A stretch of 64,000 bases of DNA, from positions 62,001 to 126,000 of the forward strand of contig JBBRNP010000004.1 of NCBI GenBank assembly GCA_038230255.1, written 5' to 3'. The first letter of the stretch is position 1. Every line of letters starts with the position of its first letter. The translations under genes were made by a program, and so were the position numbers. This DNA comes from AV40 sp038230255 (GTDB taxonomy: Bacteria; Verrucomicrobiota; Verrucomicrobiia; Chthoniobacterales; UBA10450). The notes below the pieces were generated by a model. It had not been told where the DNA came from. It saw only the letters and a program-made list of their open reading frames with translations, and did not search any database. This document shows, piece by piece, positions 24,911 to 33,398 of this stretch.

Positions 24911-26137
24911 ATGGCGAGATTTAACGATTTAGGCGGAAAAACAGCGAAATCCCGGGTGGCAGTAGTCGCTGCCGGGGTAATTAGCCCGCTGGGCGCAGGC
25001 TTGGAGGATACCCTGGCGTCGCTACGGGCCAATAAGGATTGCGTCTCGCCGGTAACCCGGTTCGACGTCGATAAATGTCGATGTAAAACTGCCGGTCAAA
25101 TCTCAGACGAAACCCTGCGCAACGGACGGCAAAGGAGCCGAAAGACCGATCGGCTGCATCGAGCCACCCGCATGATGATGGCCGTTTTTGAGGAATTGTT
25201 TGGGCAGGATCCTGAATTCAAGCCGGAAAAGACGGTCATCGGCACAACGAGCGGCGGAATGTCATTCGGGCAGGATTATTATCGCGCGTTACGTCGCCAT
25301 CAGGGCTTGCGACATTCGCCGGGGTGGATTGCAAATTATCCGCCGCAAAAACCTGTGATCGACGCACAAAATGCATTCAAAATCTCGACGCCCTGCCAAA
25401 TCATCGCCAATGCCTGCGCTTCGGGCACGAATGCAATCGGACACGCGTTTGAATGTGTGCGATCAGGAAAGTATCAGCGTGTGTTGACCGGCGGTTACGA
25501 CGCGATTTCCGAACTGGTCTTTGTCGGATTCGATTCCTTGCAGGCTTCAACGCCCGAAAAATGCCGACCGTTCGATCGCGATCGTACCGGCATGGTTCTC
25601 GGCGAAGGCGCCGCGGCATTCGCGCTCGAGAATTTGGAAAGTGCGCGTGCGCGAGGAGCGCAGATCTTAGCCGAAATCATTGGCTACGGGATTTCCACGG
25701 ACAACCATCATCTAACCCAGCCCGATCCTTCCGGAAGCGGACCGCGACGGGCAATGGGACAAGCATTGCGCAGCGCAAATCGTTCCACGGAAGATGTAGA
25801 CTATATCAACGCCCACGGCACAGCGACCACGTTCAACGACGCCGCGGAAGGAAAAGCGATTAAGGAATTGTTCGGAGACGTTCCGATCAGCTCCACCAAG
25901 AGCATGATTGGCCATTCGTTGGGCGCGGCCGGCGCCATCGAGGCCGCCGTCTGCTTACTAGCGTTGCGAGCGCAGCTCCTGCCACCGAATATCAACTTCC
26001 GGAATTCCGACCAGGACCTCGATCTCAACGTTGTGGCAAACGAATCTCGCGAAGCCAAGATCGACATCGTCCTTTCAAATTCATTCGGATTCGGCGGCAC
26101 GAATGCTTCCGTCCTGATCCAGAAGCTCGCAGAATGA
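24911..26137 (+). CDS. Beta-ketoacyl-[ACP] synthase, FabF/KSalpha-like, catalytically complete
   Basis: A 408-residue condensing enzyme of thiolase fold with the full Cys-His-His triad: Cys169 in ANACASGTNA, His302 in NAHGTATTFND and His335 in SMIGHSLGAAGA. The GEGAAAFALE and C-terminal SNSFGFGGTNAS motifs are also present. It extends an acyl chain on ACP by decarboxylative condensation. The next gene overlaps its stop by 4 bp (ATGA) and encodes a related protein without the triad, so the two resemble a KSalpha/KSbeta pair of type II polyketide or aryl polyene systems. No ACP, ketoreductase or dehydratase gene is near. A first-25-residue lead is longer than in FabF. Confidence 0.92.
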   Translation: MARFNDLGGKTAKSRVAVVAAGVISPLGAGLEDTLASLRANKDCVSPVTRFDVDKCRCKTAGQISDETLRNGRQRSRKTDRLHRATRMMMAVFEELFGQDPEFKPEKTVIGTTSGGMSFGQDYYRALRRHQGLRHSPGWIANYPPQKPVIDAQNAFKISTPCQIIANACASGTNAIGHAFECVRSGKYQRVLTGGYDAISELVFVGFDSLQASTPEKCRPFDRDRTGMVLGEGAAAFALENLESARARGAQILAEIIGYGISTDNHHLTQPDPSGSGPRRAMGQALRSANRSTEDVDYINAHGTATTFNDAAEGKAIKELFGDVPISSTKSMIGHSLGAAGAIEAAVCLLALRAQLLPPNINFRNSDQDLDLNVVANESREAKIDIVLSNSFGFGGTNASVLIQKLAE

Positions 26138-27252
26138 ACCTGCGGATAGCAGGCATGGGTTTGATAACGCCGCTTGGTCGCGGCGTCGACCCGGTCTGGG
26201 AGCGGTTGCTCCACGGCGATGAAGCGTGCGGGCAACCAATTACCGATGCAATCTCTGAGAAAGTATATGCCGGCTTCCGCGTTCCCGATGACGCGCTGAA
26301 AGATTTGCCGTCGCATCCGCGTCTTCGCCGCGCCAGCGCGATCTCGCGCTTTGCGTCCGCCGCAGGGCTCGATGCTTTGGCGGAAGCAAGATCGACAATC
26401 GGAGAGATCGACGCGGAACGAATGGCGCTGGTTTTCGCCGTCTCGAACGGCGGCGTCGTTTATACAAAACGTTTTTATCACAACGTGGTCGAGTCCGGTG
26501 CGCAATCGGCGAGTCCCCTGCTTTTCCCGGAAACAGTTTTTAATGCGCCCGCCAGCCATCTTGCCGCGATCCTCGGGATTACAGGCGCAAGTTACACACT
26601 TGTTGGAGACGGCGCCGTCGGCGTGTTGGCGATGAAGATGGCAAGCGATCTACTCGACAATGGGGAACTCGAGTCTTGTCTCGTGGTGGGCGCGGAGGAA
26701 TCGGACTGGTTGCTCTGCGATGCCTATCACAGATGGCGACTCCTCAAAAACCAACCGCCGGTAGAACCGTTCCACGATCCACCTCGCGGCATGATTTTGA
26801 GCGAGGGAGCGGGCGCCGTATTACTCGCTCGTCAGGGTGCAGTAGAAATCGACGCAATTGATGCGGGCGGGAATTTTTCTCAGCGTCGTGAAGCAAACGA
26901 AATCGTGCGGCGAATTCTGCACGATCTGGCGGATGAGCATGCCTGCGTCGTCGCGAGCGCGAATGGAACTTTTGTCGATCTGGCCGAACGAGACGCGATA
27001 AAACACGAATTACCCAGCGCATCAGTTTACAGCGCCAAGCCGGCCCTTGGCGAAAGCGTCGGTGCGAGCGCGCTTTGGCAGGTAATCGCTGGCGCCCAGG
27101 CCCTACGAACGAAACGCCTCCCGCAGATGCTCCATCCGCCTCGAGATGCTGGGCTCAATTTTCCGGCACCCGACGAGATATCTTGCGCAAAAGCGATCAT
27201 CTTAAGCTGCGGGCTGAATCAGCAGGCCGCCGGACTGCGATTGTCGATCTAA
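26134..27252 (+). CDS. Ketosynthase homolog without the catalytic triad (chain-length-factor-like)
   Basis: A 372-residue protein with the ketosynthase fold (start LRIAGMGLITPLGRGVDPVW; GMILSEGAGAVLLAR). All three catalytic positions differ: the nucleophile loop reads TLVGDGAVG (Asp159 where Cys is expected), the first His motif reads SANGTFVDLAERD (Asn for His) and the second reads KPALGESVGA (Glu for His). This is the state expected of a KSbeta/chain length factor partner, which shapes the product tunnel of a KSalpha dimer. Overlap with the intact KS gene supports a heterodimer. The sequence is short by 30-40 residues against FabF. The stop lies next to a one-mismatch copy of the TGTCGATCTT word. 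Confidence 0.85.
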   Translation: MNLRIAGMGLITPLGRGVDPVWERLLHGDEACGQPITDAISEKVYAGFRVPDDALKDLPSHPRLRRASAISRFASAAGLDALAEARSTIGEIDAERMALVFAVSNGGVVYTKRFYHNVVESGAQSASPLLFPETVFNAPASHLAAILGITGASYTLVGDGAVGVLAMKMASDLLDNGELESCLVVGAEESDWLLCDAYHRWRLLKNQPPVEPFHDPPRGMILSEGAGAVLLARQGAVEIDAIDAGGNFSQRREANEIVRRILHDLADEHACVVASANGTFVDLAERDAIKHELPSASVYSAKPALGESVGASALWQVIAGAQALRTKRLPQMLHPPRDAGLNFPAPDEISCAKAIILSCGLNQQAAGLRLSI

Positions 27253-27319
27253 GCAGGCCGCGTCCGACCTGCTTTTACCTTTGCAACCGGGGCCACCTAC
27301 GGTACCTTCGGCGTCCGCC

Positions 27320-29560
27320 ATGCGAACGCTGGTCAGGGGGATTTTTTTTATGGTTTTGGCGGCTGGCGTAGCGAGCGCCGCAAACAATACCTCCGACCAC
27401 GACCCGGTGGAGATAACTTCCAGTGGAGAGACCACTTACGAAAACGGCGTAGCCACAGCCCGCGATAATGTAGCGATTCACATTGGCGACACCGATATTT
27501 ACGGAGACTTTGCCCAGTACAACTCCCGCACGCATGAAGTCTCAGTAGAAGGCCACGTCCGCATCTACCGGGACGTTAACATCTACGTCGCCGAGCGTGG
27601 AGTTTACAACATCGAGACGAAGCAAATCCGCACGAATAATGTGCGCACGGACTACCATCCCTACTTCCTCAGCGGCCACAACGTGACCGAAACTTCGGCG
27701 AACGTTTATCGCGTCGAAGATGCCACCTTTACGACTGACGATTCCCGTCGCTCGGACTTTCATCTGCGCGCACGTACAGTGCGCGTTTATGAAAACGACC
27801 ACGTCGTCTTTCAAAACGTTACATTCTATGTCGGAAAAGTTCCGATCTTTTGGTGGCCGTACCTGTATCAGTCGCTAGACGATGCCTTCAGTTTCACGGT
27901 TTCACCTGCGTATCTGAGCTCCTGGGGACCTTCGCTCCTTACCCAAGTAGCCTTTCCAATAACTGACGACATTAAAGGGCGGATTCGACTCGACTATCGC
28001 GGCCGGCGAGGTGTGGCAGTCGGTTTTGAATCGGACATCGATTACGGCAAAGACAAGTCCAGCAACCTAAAGTTGAAGGCTTATTTCATAGAAGATCAGA
28101 ATCCGGAGATCAACAAAACTGATTTGCCGCGCGGCGAGATTAGCACGGGCCGGTATCGAGTGAGTCTGCAAGATCAGACCCAGTTTACGTCAGATATTTA
28201 TGGGATCGTCGATGTTACCAAGTTGAGCGATCGCTTCCTGATGCAGGATTTTTATCAGAGTGAATTCCGGATTAATCCAGTGCCGGATAATGTCGTGGCA
28301 GTCGCCAAAACAAATCCCTTCTACACCTTAACCGGGATCGCACGATTTCAGGCGAACGACTTCTTTGAGCAAACCGAGCGTTTACCGGAAGTCGTCCTCG
28401 ACATAAAACGGCACGCGCTTTTCGGCGGACCTATCTTTTACGAAGGCGAAACCGGCGTGGCTGATTTGCATCGCAACTTTGCGGATGGTTCAGGATTTCA
28501 AAATTACAGCACTGTTCGGGTCGACACTTTTCATCAGCTTCTCTATCCGAACACGTACTTCGGCTGGCTTTCCATCGTCCCACGAGCTGGTTTTCGCGAA
28601 ACGTATTACGATCAGACACGTGATCTGGGGAAAACAATATTTACGCCCGACCCTAATCCCCTGGTTCCGGAGTTTCTCCTCCCAGATCCGACCCTCGCCA
28701 TGCCCCTGGAAAGAGGTGGAGATAAACTGCGGACGATTCTCAACACCGGCGCGGAAGCATCCTTTAAGATTTCACGGTCGTGGGAGAACGTTGAGACTCG
28801 GGCGTTTGGTTTGGATGGACTGCTTCACGTAATCCAGCCTTTCACGAATTTTTCCTACGTCTGGAACAACGGCGTGGATCCGGCCGCCGTTTTGCAATTC
28901 GATCGCTTCGAACCGTCAACCCAGTTGCGCCCGATCGATTTTCCTCAATTCACGTCCGTCGATTCGATCGATCGTTGGACGATCTGGCGGGCCGGAGTTC
29001 GTAACCGGCTCGAAACCCGGCGAGACGATTTGACGGTGACATGGCTGGAGCTGGACACCTTTTTCGACGTGAACTTTGACAATCCTTACGACCGAACGCC
29101 CTATTCAAACTTGTTCAATCGGCTTCGTTTCGCCCCGTTGCCGTGGGCGTCCGTTTCAATCGATTCTCAACTGCCGGCATTTGATAAAGGATTTACCGAA
29201 GTGAACTCCAGCTTCACCGTGCAGCCGATGGCGAATCTGCAGTTGAGCGCGGGCCATCGTTATCTCAACAACAATCCGTTTTTCAAGAACAGCAGTCTTT
29301 ATGTCGTCGGCGGGTTTTATCGCCTGAATGACAATTGGGCGATTGGATTTCAGGAACAGTACGAAGGCACGACCCGCACTATTGAACAGCAGCGTTACTC
29401 CATTTACCGTGACCTGACCAATTGGGTCGCTTCTTTCGGCGCAGTCGTCCGCGATAACGCCGGAGTAAAGGAATACGGCGTGCTATTAACCTTCACATTG
29501 AAAGCTTTTCCAAAATTCGGCTTCGATCTCAATTTCGACCCAGGGAGCGAAGGACAATAA
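27320..29560 (+). CDS. lptD: LptD/OstA-like outer membrane assembly protein
   Basis: A 746-residue protein; ATG 27320 begins a signal peptide (MRTLVRGIFFMVLAAGVASA). An OstA/LptA-like beta-jellyroll (residues ~25-130; GETTYENGVATARDNVAI and SVEGHVRIYRD) is followed by a large C-terminal beta-barrel (LPS-assembly domain, GKVPIFWWPYLYQSLDD, FRETYYDQTRD). LptD inserts lipopolysaccharide in the outer leaflet with LptE. The chain seems to contain no Cys, so the disulphide control of E. coli LptD is absent. Length is near the usual 750-800. It could instead be a related OstA-like barrel; the window shows no LptE. Confidence 0.85.
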   Translation: MRTLVRGIFFMVLAAGVASAANNTSDHDPVEITSSGETTYENGVATARDNVAIHIGDTDIYGDFAQYNSRTHEVSVEGHVRIYRDVNIYVAERGVYNIETKQIRTNNVRTDYHPYFLSGHNVTETSANVYRVEDATFTTDDSRRSDFHLRARTVRVYENDHVVFQNVTFYVGKVPIFWWPYLYQSLDDAFSFTVSPAYLSSWGPSLLTQVAFPITDDIKGRIRLDYRGRRGVAVGFESDIDYGKDKSSNLKLKAYFIEDQNPEINKTDLPRGEISTGRYRVSLQDQTQFTSDIYGIVDVTKLSDRFLMQDFYQSEFRINPVPDNVVAVAKTNPFYTLTGIARFQANDFFEQTERLPEVVLDIKRHALFGGPIFYEGETGVADLHRNFADGSGFQNYSTVRVDTFHQLLYPNTYFGWLSIVPRAGFRETYYDQTRDLGKTIFTPDPNPLVPEFLLPDPTLAMPLERGGDKLRTILNTGAEASFKISRSWENVETRAFGLDGLLHVIQPFTNFSYVWNNGVDPAAVLQFDRFEPSTQLRPIDFPQFTSVDSIDRWTIWRAGVRNRLETRRDDLTVTWLELDTFFDVNFDNPYDRTPYSNLFNRLRFAPLPWASVSIDSQLPAFDKGFTEVNSSFTVQPMANLQLSAGHRYLNNNPFFKNSSLYVVGGFYRLNDNWAIGFQEQYEGTTRTIEQQRYSIYRDLTNWVASFGAVVRDNAGVKEYGVLLTFTLKAFPKFGFDLNFDPGSEGQ

Positions 29561-29581
29561 TCGGCGCCGTTCCTGTTTAAG

Positions 29582-30895
29582 ATGGATATTTCAATTATTG
29601 GTTCCGGTTATGTGGGGCTTGTCACAGGAGCCTGTTTTGCGGACGTTGGCCACAATGTCATTTGCGTCGACAATGACGAAAGCAAAATAAAGACGCTCCA
29701 AGCCGGGCGCATTCCAATCTACGAGCCCGGTCTGGAAGAAATCGTTCATCGCAACGTTTCGGCTCATCGATTGCACTTCAGCAGCAGCATTCGTGAAGGC
29801 GTAGATAAGTCACAGATCATCTTCATCGCGGTGCCAACGCCGCCACAGCCAAATGGAGATGTCGATCTTAGCTTTATCGAAAAAGTTTCGCGCGAAATTG
29901 CCGATGTCCTCACCGATTATCGGGTCATCGTTGATAAGAGCACGGTGCCGGTGAAAACCGGCGAGCGCGTCGCGGAGACGATCAAGCGCTATAACCGGCA
30001 CGGCGCAAAGTTCGACGTGGTCAGTAATCCCGAGTTCCTGCGCGAGGGTTGCGCCATTCACGACTTAATGCATCCGGACCGGATAGTCATTGGCGCCCAA
30101 AGTCAGCACGCGGTCGATCTGATGAAGAAAGTTTACGAACCTTTCATGGCACCGGTGCTGGTCACAGGGATTAACAGCGCCGAGCTGATCAAGCACGCGG
30201 CCAATTCCTTCCTCGCCCTCAAAATTTCCTACATCAACGCCATATCCGCGATTTGCGACGCCAGTGGAGCAGACGTCGAAAAAGTCGCGGACGGAATCGG
30301 GATGGACCGGCGCATCGGTCGCCAATTTCTCAATGCCGGGATCGGATACGGCGGTTCCTGTTTTCCAAAAGATATCGCTGCCTTCATCCAAATCAGCGAG
30401 CAACTCGGTGTTCCATTTACTCTTTTGAAAGAAGTGCAGCGAGTTAACGCGGGACAAAAAGAGCGTTTTCTCAAGCTTATCCGCGATACGCTTTGGGTTT
30501 TGCGGGAAAAGAAAATCGCGGTCTGGGGTTTGACGTTTAAGCCGGACACCGATGACGTTCGCTCATCGGTCGCGATCGAATTGGTGGACGCAATGTTGCG
30601 CGAAGGCGCGCACGTGACCGCCTACGATCCCAAAGGAATGGAGAAAGCGCGCGAGCTCAAGGCAGTCGCAGACGCGAAGTTCGCGACGTCCGCATTGGAA
30701 GCCGTCGACGGGGCCGAAGCACTGGTGATCGCTACGGAATGGGATGAGTTCGCCAATGTTGATCTTGCCGCCGTCAAAAAGCGGATGACGACGCCGATCG
30801 TATTCGACGGAAGAAACCTGTTGAATCCGGAGACGATGGGCGAACTCGGTTTCCATTATCATTCCATCGGTCGCGCCAGCGTCCTTCCCCGCTGA
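29582..30895 (+). CDS. ugd: UDP-glucose 6-dehydrogenase
   Basis: A 437-residue enzyme with the three UDPGDH domains. The NAD motif is GSGYVG (residues 7-12), the central domain has NPEFLREG, and catalytic Cys260 is in GGSCFPKD. The C-terminal domain has WGLTFKPDTDDVRSS. It oxidises UDP-glucose to UDP-glucuronate, a precursor for acidic surface glycans and for pentose or 4-amino sugars. It lies 21 bp after the lptD-like gene and 6 bp before rsmB, in one run of + genes. Confidence 0.97.
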   Translation: MDISIIGSGYVGLVTGACFADVGHNVICVDNDESKIKTLQAGRIPIYEPGLEEIVHRNVSAHRLHFSSSIREGVDKSQIIFIAVPTPPQPNGDVDLSFIEKVSREIADVLTDYRVIVDKSTVPVKTGERVAETIKRYNRHGAKFDVVSNPEFLREGCAIHDLMHPDRIVIGAQSQHAVDLMKKVYEPFMAPVLVTGINSAELIKHAANSFLALKISYINAISAICDASGADVEKVADGIGMDRRIGRQFLNAGIGYGGSCFPKDIAAFIQISEQLGVPFTLLKEVQRVNAGQKERFLKLIRDTLWVLREKKIAVWGLTFKPDTDDVRSSVAIELVDAMLREGAHVTAYDPKGMEKARELKAVADAKFATSALEAVDGAEALVIATEWDEFANVDLAAVKKRMTTPIVFDGRNLLNPETMGELGFHYHSIGRASVLPR

Positions 30896-30901
30896 AATCT
30901 C

Positions 30902-32152
30902 GTGGCGCAGATCTCTGCTCGCGGAGTCGCTCTCGCCGCGCTGAGAACTTGGCGGAGAAAAAAGCAGTTCGCTGACGCGATCGTTTCAAGCGCGCTCTCC
31001 GGAAGCGCCCTTCATCCGGCTGATCGCGCATTCGCGCTCGAACTTTTCTACGGCGTTTTGCGAAATCTCACTCTGCTCGATTTTTGGATCGGAGCGCTGC
31101 GCCGCGCGCACGTAGATGTCGATCTTCGAGATCTTTTGCGCCTGGGTCTTTATCAAATCTTTATCGCCGAGACGCCGGAACATGCCGCCGTTTACGAAAC
31201 GGTCGAGGTTGCTCCGAAACGCCAACGCCCCATCGTAAATGCGGTGCTGCGCTCCGCCGCCCGCGGCCGGCAAGAGTTGCGAGACAAAGCGAAGTCACAA
31301 CCGCTCCATGTTCGAGCATCGCACCCGAAGTTCTTGATTGAGCGCTGGGAGAAACAATTCGGAACCGATGCCACCGAAGCTCTGTGCGCGTGGAACAACC
31401 TGCCGCCACCAATTTACGCGCGAATTAATCAGCTAAAGATTGATCGCCAAACTTTTCTCGATCGCTATGGCAACCCGCGAACGTTGCCCAATATTCCGAC
31501 CTTCGTTGAACTCTCTTCACTGGCGGATGCGCTCGAAAAGGGTGACTGCTATATCCAGGACCCGAGCACATCGATCGCATGCGAGTTGTTGCAGCCGCAA
31601 TTGGGCGAAAAGATTCTCGACGCCTGCGCAGCTCCCGGCGGAAAAACTGCATATGTCGCCGAGCTGATGGAAAACCAAGGCTTGATAGTCGCCTGCGATC
31701 GCGAACCCGCTCGCTTAAATTTACTCGACGAAAACCTCACCCGACTTGGTGTTCAAATTGGCAAAACCGTTTGTCATGACTGGACGAAATCTGTAGTTCC
31801 ACCAGAAATTCTTTCGGAAGCACCGTTCGATCGAATCCTGGTTGATGCTCCGTGCAGTAATACCGGGGTGATGCGACGTCGGGTTGATGTTCGCTGGCGC
31901 TTGAAACCAGCGGACTTTGACCGGATGCAAAAGCGACAAATTCAAATTGCGCGCGCTGTATTTCCGTTATTGAAGCCCGGCGGAATTCTCGTTTACAGCA
32001 CGTGCAGCCTTGAACGCGAGGAAAATGAGGGCGTCGTTCAGGAGATTCTTCGGCAGATGTCGATCTTGCAGCTGGAGGAAGAGAGACGTTCCATTCCTTT
32101 TCAGGACAATTTCGACGGCGCGCTCGCGGCCCGCTTTCGCCGAAGGGATTAA
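30902..32152 (+). CDS. rsmB: 16S rRNA m5C967 methyltransferase RsmB
   Basis: A 416-residue protein with an N-terminal NusB-like RNA-binding domain (residues ~5-125) and a C-terminal SAM methyltransferase. Motif I is DACAAPGGKTAY (residues 240-251). Two catalytic cysteines are in place: Cys318 in VDAPCSNTG and Cys368 in YSTCSLEREENE, as in m5C enzymes. It methylates C967 of 16S rRNA. The start is GTG 30902. Two exact TGTCGATCTT copies fall in this gene, in different reading frames (31117 and 32058). Confidence 0.95.
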   Translation: MAQISARGVALAALRTWRRKKQFADAIVSSALSGSALHPADRAFALELFYGVLRNLTLLDFWIGALRRAHVDVDLRDLLRLGLYQIFIAETPEHAAVYETVEVAPKRQRPIVNAVLRSAARGRQELRDKAKSQPLHVRASHPKFLIERWEKQFGTDATEALCAWNNLPPPIYARINQLKIDRQTFLDRYGNPRTLPNIPTFVELSSLADALEKGDCYIQDPSTSIACELLQPQLGEKILDACAAPGGKTAYVAELMENQGLIVACDREPARLNLLDENLTRLGVQIGKTVCHDWTKSVVPPEILSEAPFDRILVDAPCSNTGVMRRRVDVRWRLKPADFDRMQKRQIQIARAVFPLLKPGGILVYSTCSLEREENEGVVQEILRQMSILQLEEERRSIPFQDNFDGALAARFRRRD

Positions 32153-32208
32153 TCTGACTAGTCGGGGCGCGGTTGCATCCCGCGGACTCAATGGAATCGT
32201 AGCGTTCT

Positions 32209-33327
32209 ATGCATGACGCGCGTTTCGATAAGCTCGCAAAACTTCTGGTGGAGTATTCAACCCGGCTCAAGCGCAACGAGAACGTGTTGATTGAGGCCTT
32301 TGATGTTCCCGATGAAATGACGATCGCGCTCGTTCGGGCGGCGCGAAAAGTGGGGGCAACTCCATTCGTGCAGGTCCAGCGCGCCCGCATTGGGCGTGAA
32401 CTTGCCTTGGAGGCGTCGGATCGACAACTAGACCTGGCTGCGTCGCATGAGCTGGCCCGCATGAAAAAAATGCAGGGCTACATCGCATTACGCGGCAGCA
32501 ACAACATCACTGAATTGTGCGACGTGCCGGTAGCGAAAATGCAGCTCGTCGCTAAGAAAATGCGACCGGTGCAGGATCAACGAGTCAAGAAAACGAAGTG
32601 GGTCGTGCTGCGCTGGCCGACTCCGTCAATGGCGCAACTCGCGGGAATGAGCACGGAAGCGTTCGAAGATTTCTTTTTCGAAGTCTGCACGCTTGATTAC
32701 GAGAAGCTGCAGCCGGGAATGAAAGCCCTGAAAGGGCTAATGGAAAGGACAGACCGCGTTCAAATCAAAGGACCCGAAACGAATTTGCGATTTAGTATCA
32801 AGGGAATTCCGGCGGTCATCTGCGGGGGCGATCGGAACATTCCGGACGGAGAAGTTTTTACGGCGCCGGTGAAGAACTCGGTGGAGGGTCACATCACATT
32901 TAATGCGCCAACGATCTATCAAAGTATCGGCTTCGACGGGATCCGCCTTGATTTTCGAAAAGGTAAAGTCATTAAGGCAACCAGCAACGAGACCGACAAA
33001 CTGAATAAGATTCTCAATTCCGATGCCGGAGCGCGTTATATCGGCGAATTTTCGCTCGGATTTAATCCCTACGTGCTCGAGCCAATGCGAGACATTCTTT
33101 TCGACGAAAAGATCGCGGGGTCGTTTCACTTCACCCCCGGCCAGGCCTACGAAGAAGCAGACAATGGCAATCGCAGCCAAGTCCACTGGGACATGGTCAA
33201 TATCCAACGAAAGAGTTACGGCGGCGGCGAGATTTATTTCGACGGAAAACTAATTCGCCGAGACGGCGAATTTTTGCCCAAGGAGCTTCGTTCCTTGAAC
33301 CGCAGCAACTTCGTTAAAGGAAAGTAG
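32209..33327 (+). CDS. M29 family (thermophilic type) metalloaminopeptidase
   Basis: A 372-residue cytoplasmic peptidase of the AmpS/AMP-T/PepS family. Family marks are GPETNLRFSIKG, then IPDGEVFTAPVKNSVEGHI (a metal-binding Glu region), GEFSLGFNP, and near the C-terminus FHFTPGQAYEEADNGNRSQV with the closing HWDMV. Members are dimeric two-metal aminopeptidases of broad specificity. Length is in the lower part of the 370-415 range. A strong bidirectional terminator follows 14 bp after the stop. Confidence 0.92.
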   Translation: MHDARFDKLAKLLVEYSTRLKRNENVLIEAFDVPDEMTIALVRAARKVGATPFVQVQRARIGRELALEASDRQLDLAASHELARMKKMQGYIALRGSNNITELCDVPVAKMQLVAKKMRPVQDQRVKKTKWVVLRWPTPSMAQLAGMSTEAFEDFFFEVCTLDYEKLQPGMKALKGLMERTDRVQIKGPETNLRFSIKGIPAVICGGDRNIPDGEVFTAPVKNSVEGHITFNAPTIYQSIGFDGIRLDFRKGKVIKATSNETDKLNKILNSDAGARYIGEFSLGFNPYVLEPMRDILFDEKIAGSFHFTPGQAYEEADNGNRSQVHWDMVNIQRKSYGGGEIYFDGKLIRRDGEFLPKELRSLNRSNFVKGK

Positions 33328-33341
33328 TCGGCCGTACACAA

Positions 33342-33373
33342 AAACAGAGCGATTCGTGGGAATCGCTCTGTTT
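33342..33373. terminator. Bidirectional intrinsic terminator
   Basis: AAACAGAGCGATT (33342-33354) and AATCGCTCTGTTT (33361-33373) form a perfect 13-bp stem with a 6-nt loop. It separates the convergent M29 peptidase gene (+) and the large TPR protein gene (-), with A-rich and T-rich stem ends serving both. An exact TGTCGATCTT lies 5 bp after it. Confidence 0.9.
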
Positions 33374-33398
33374 GAAAATGTCGATCTTGCGCGCCGGA

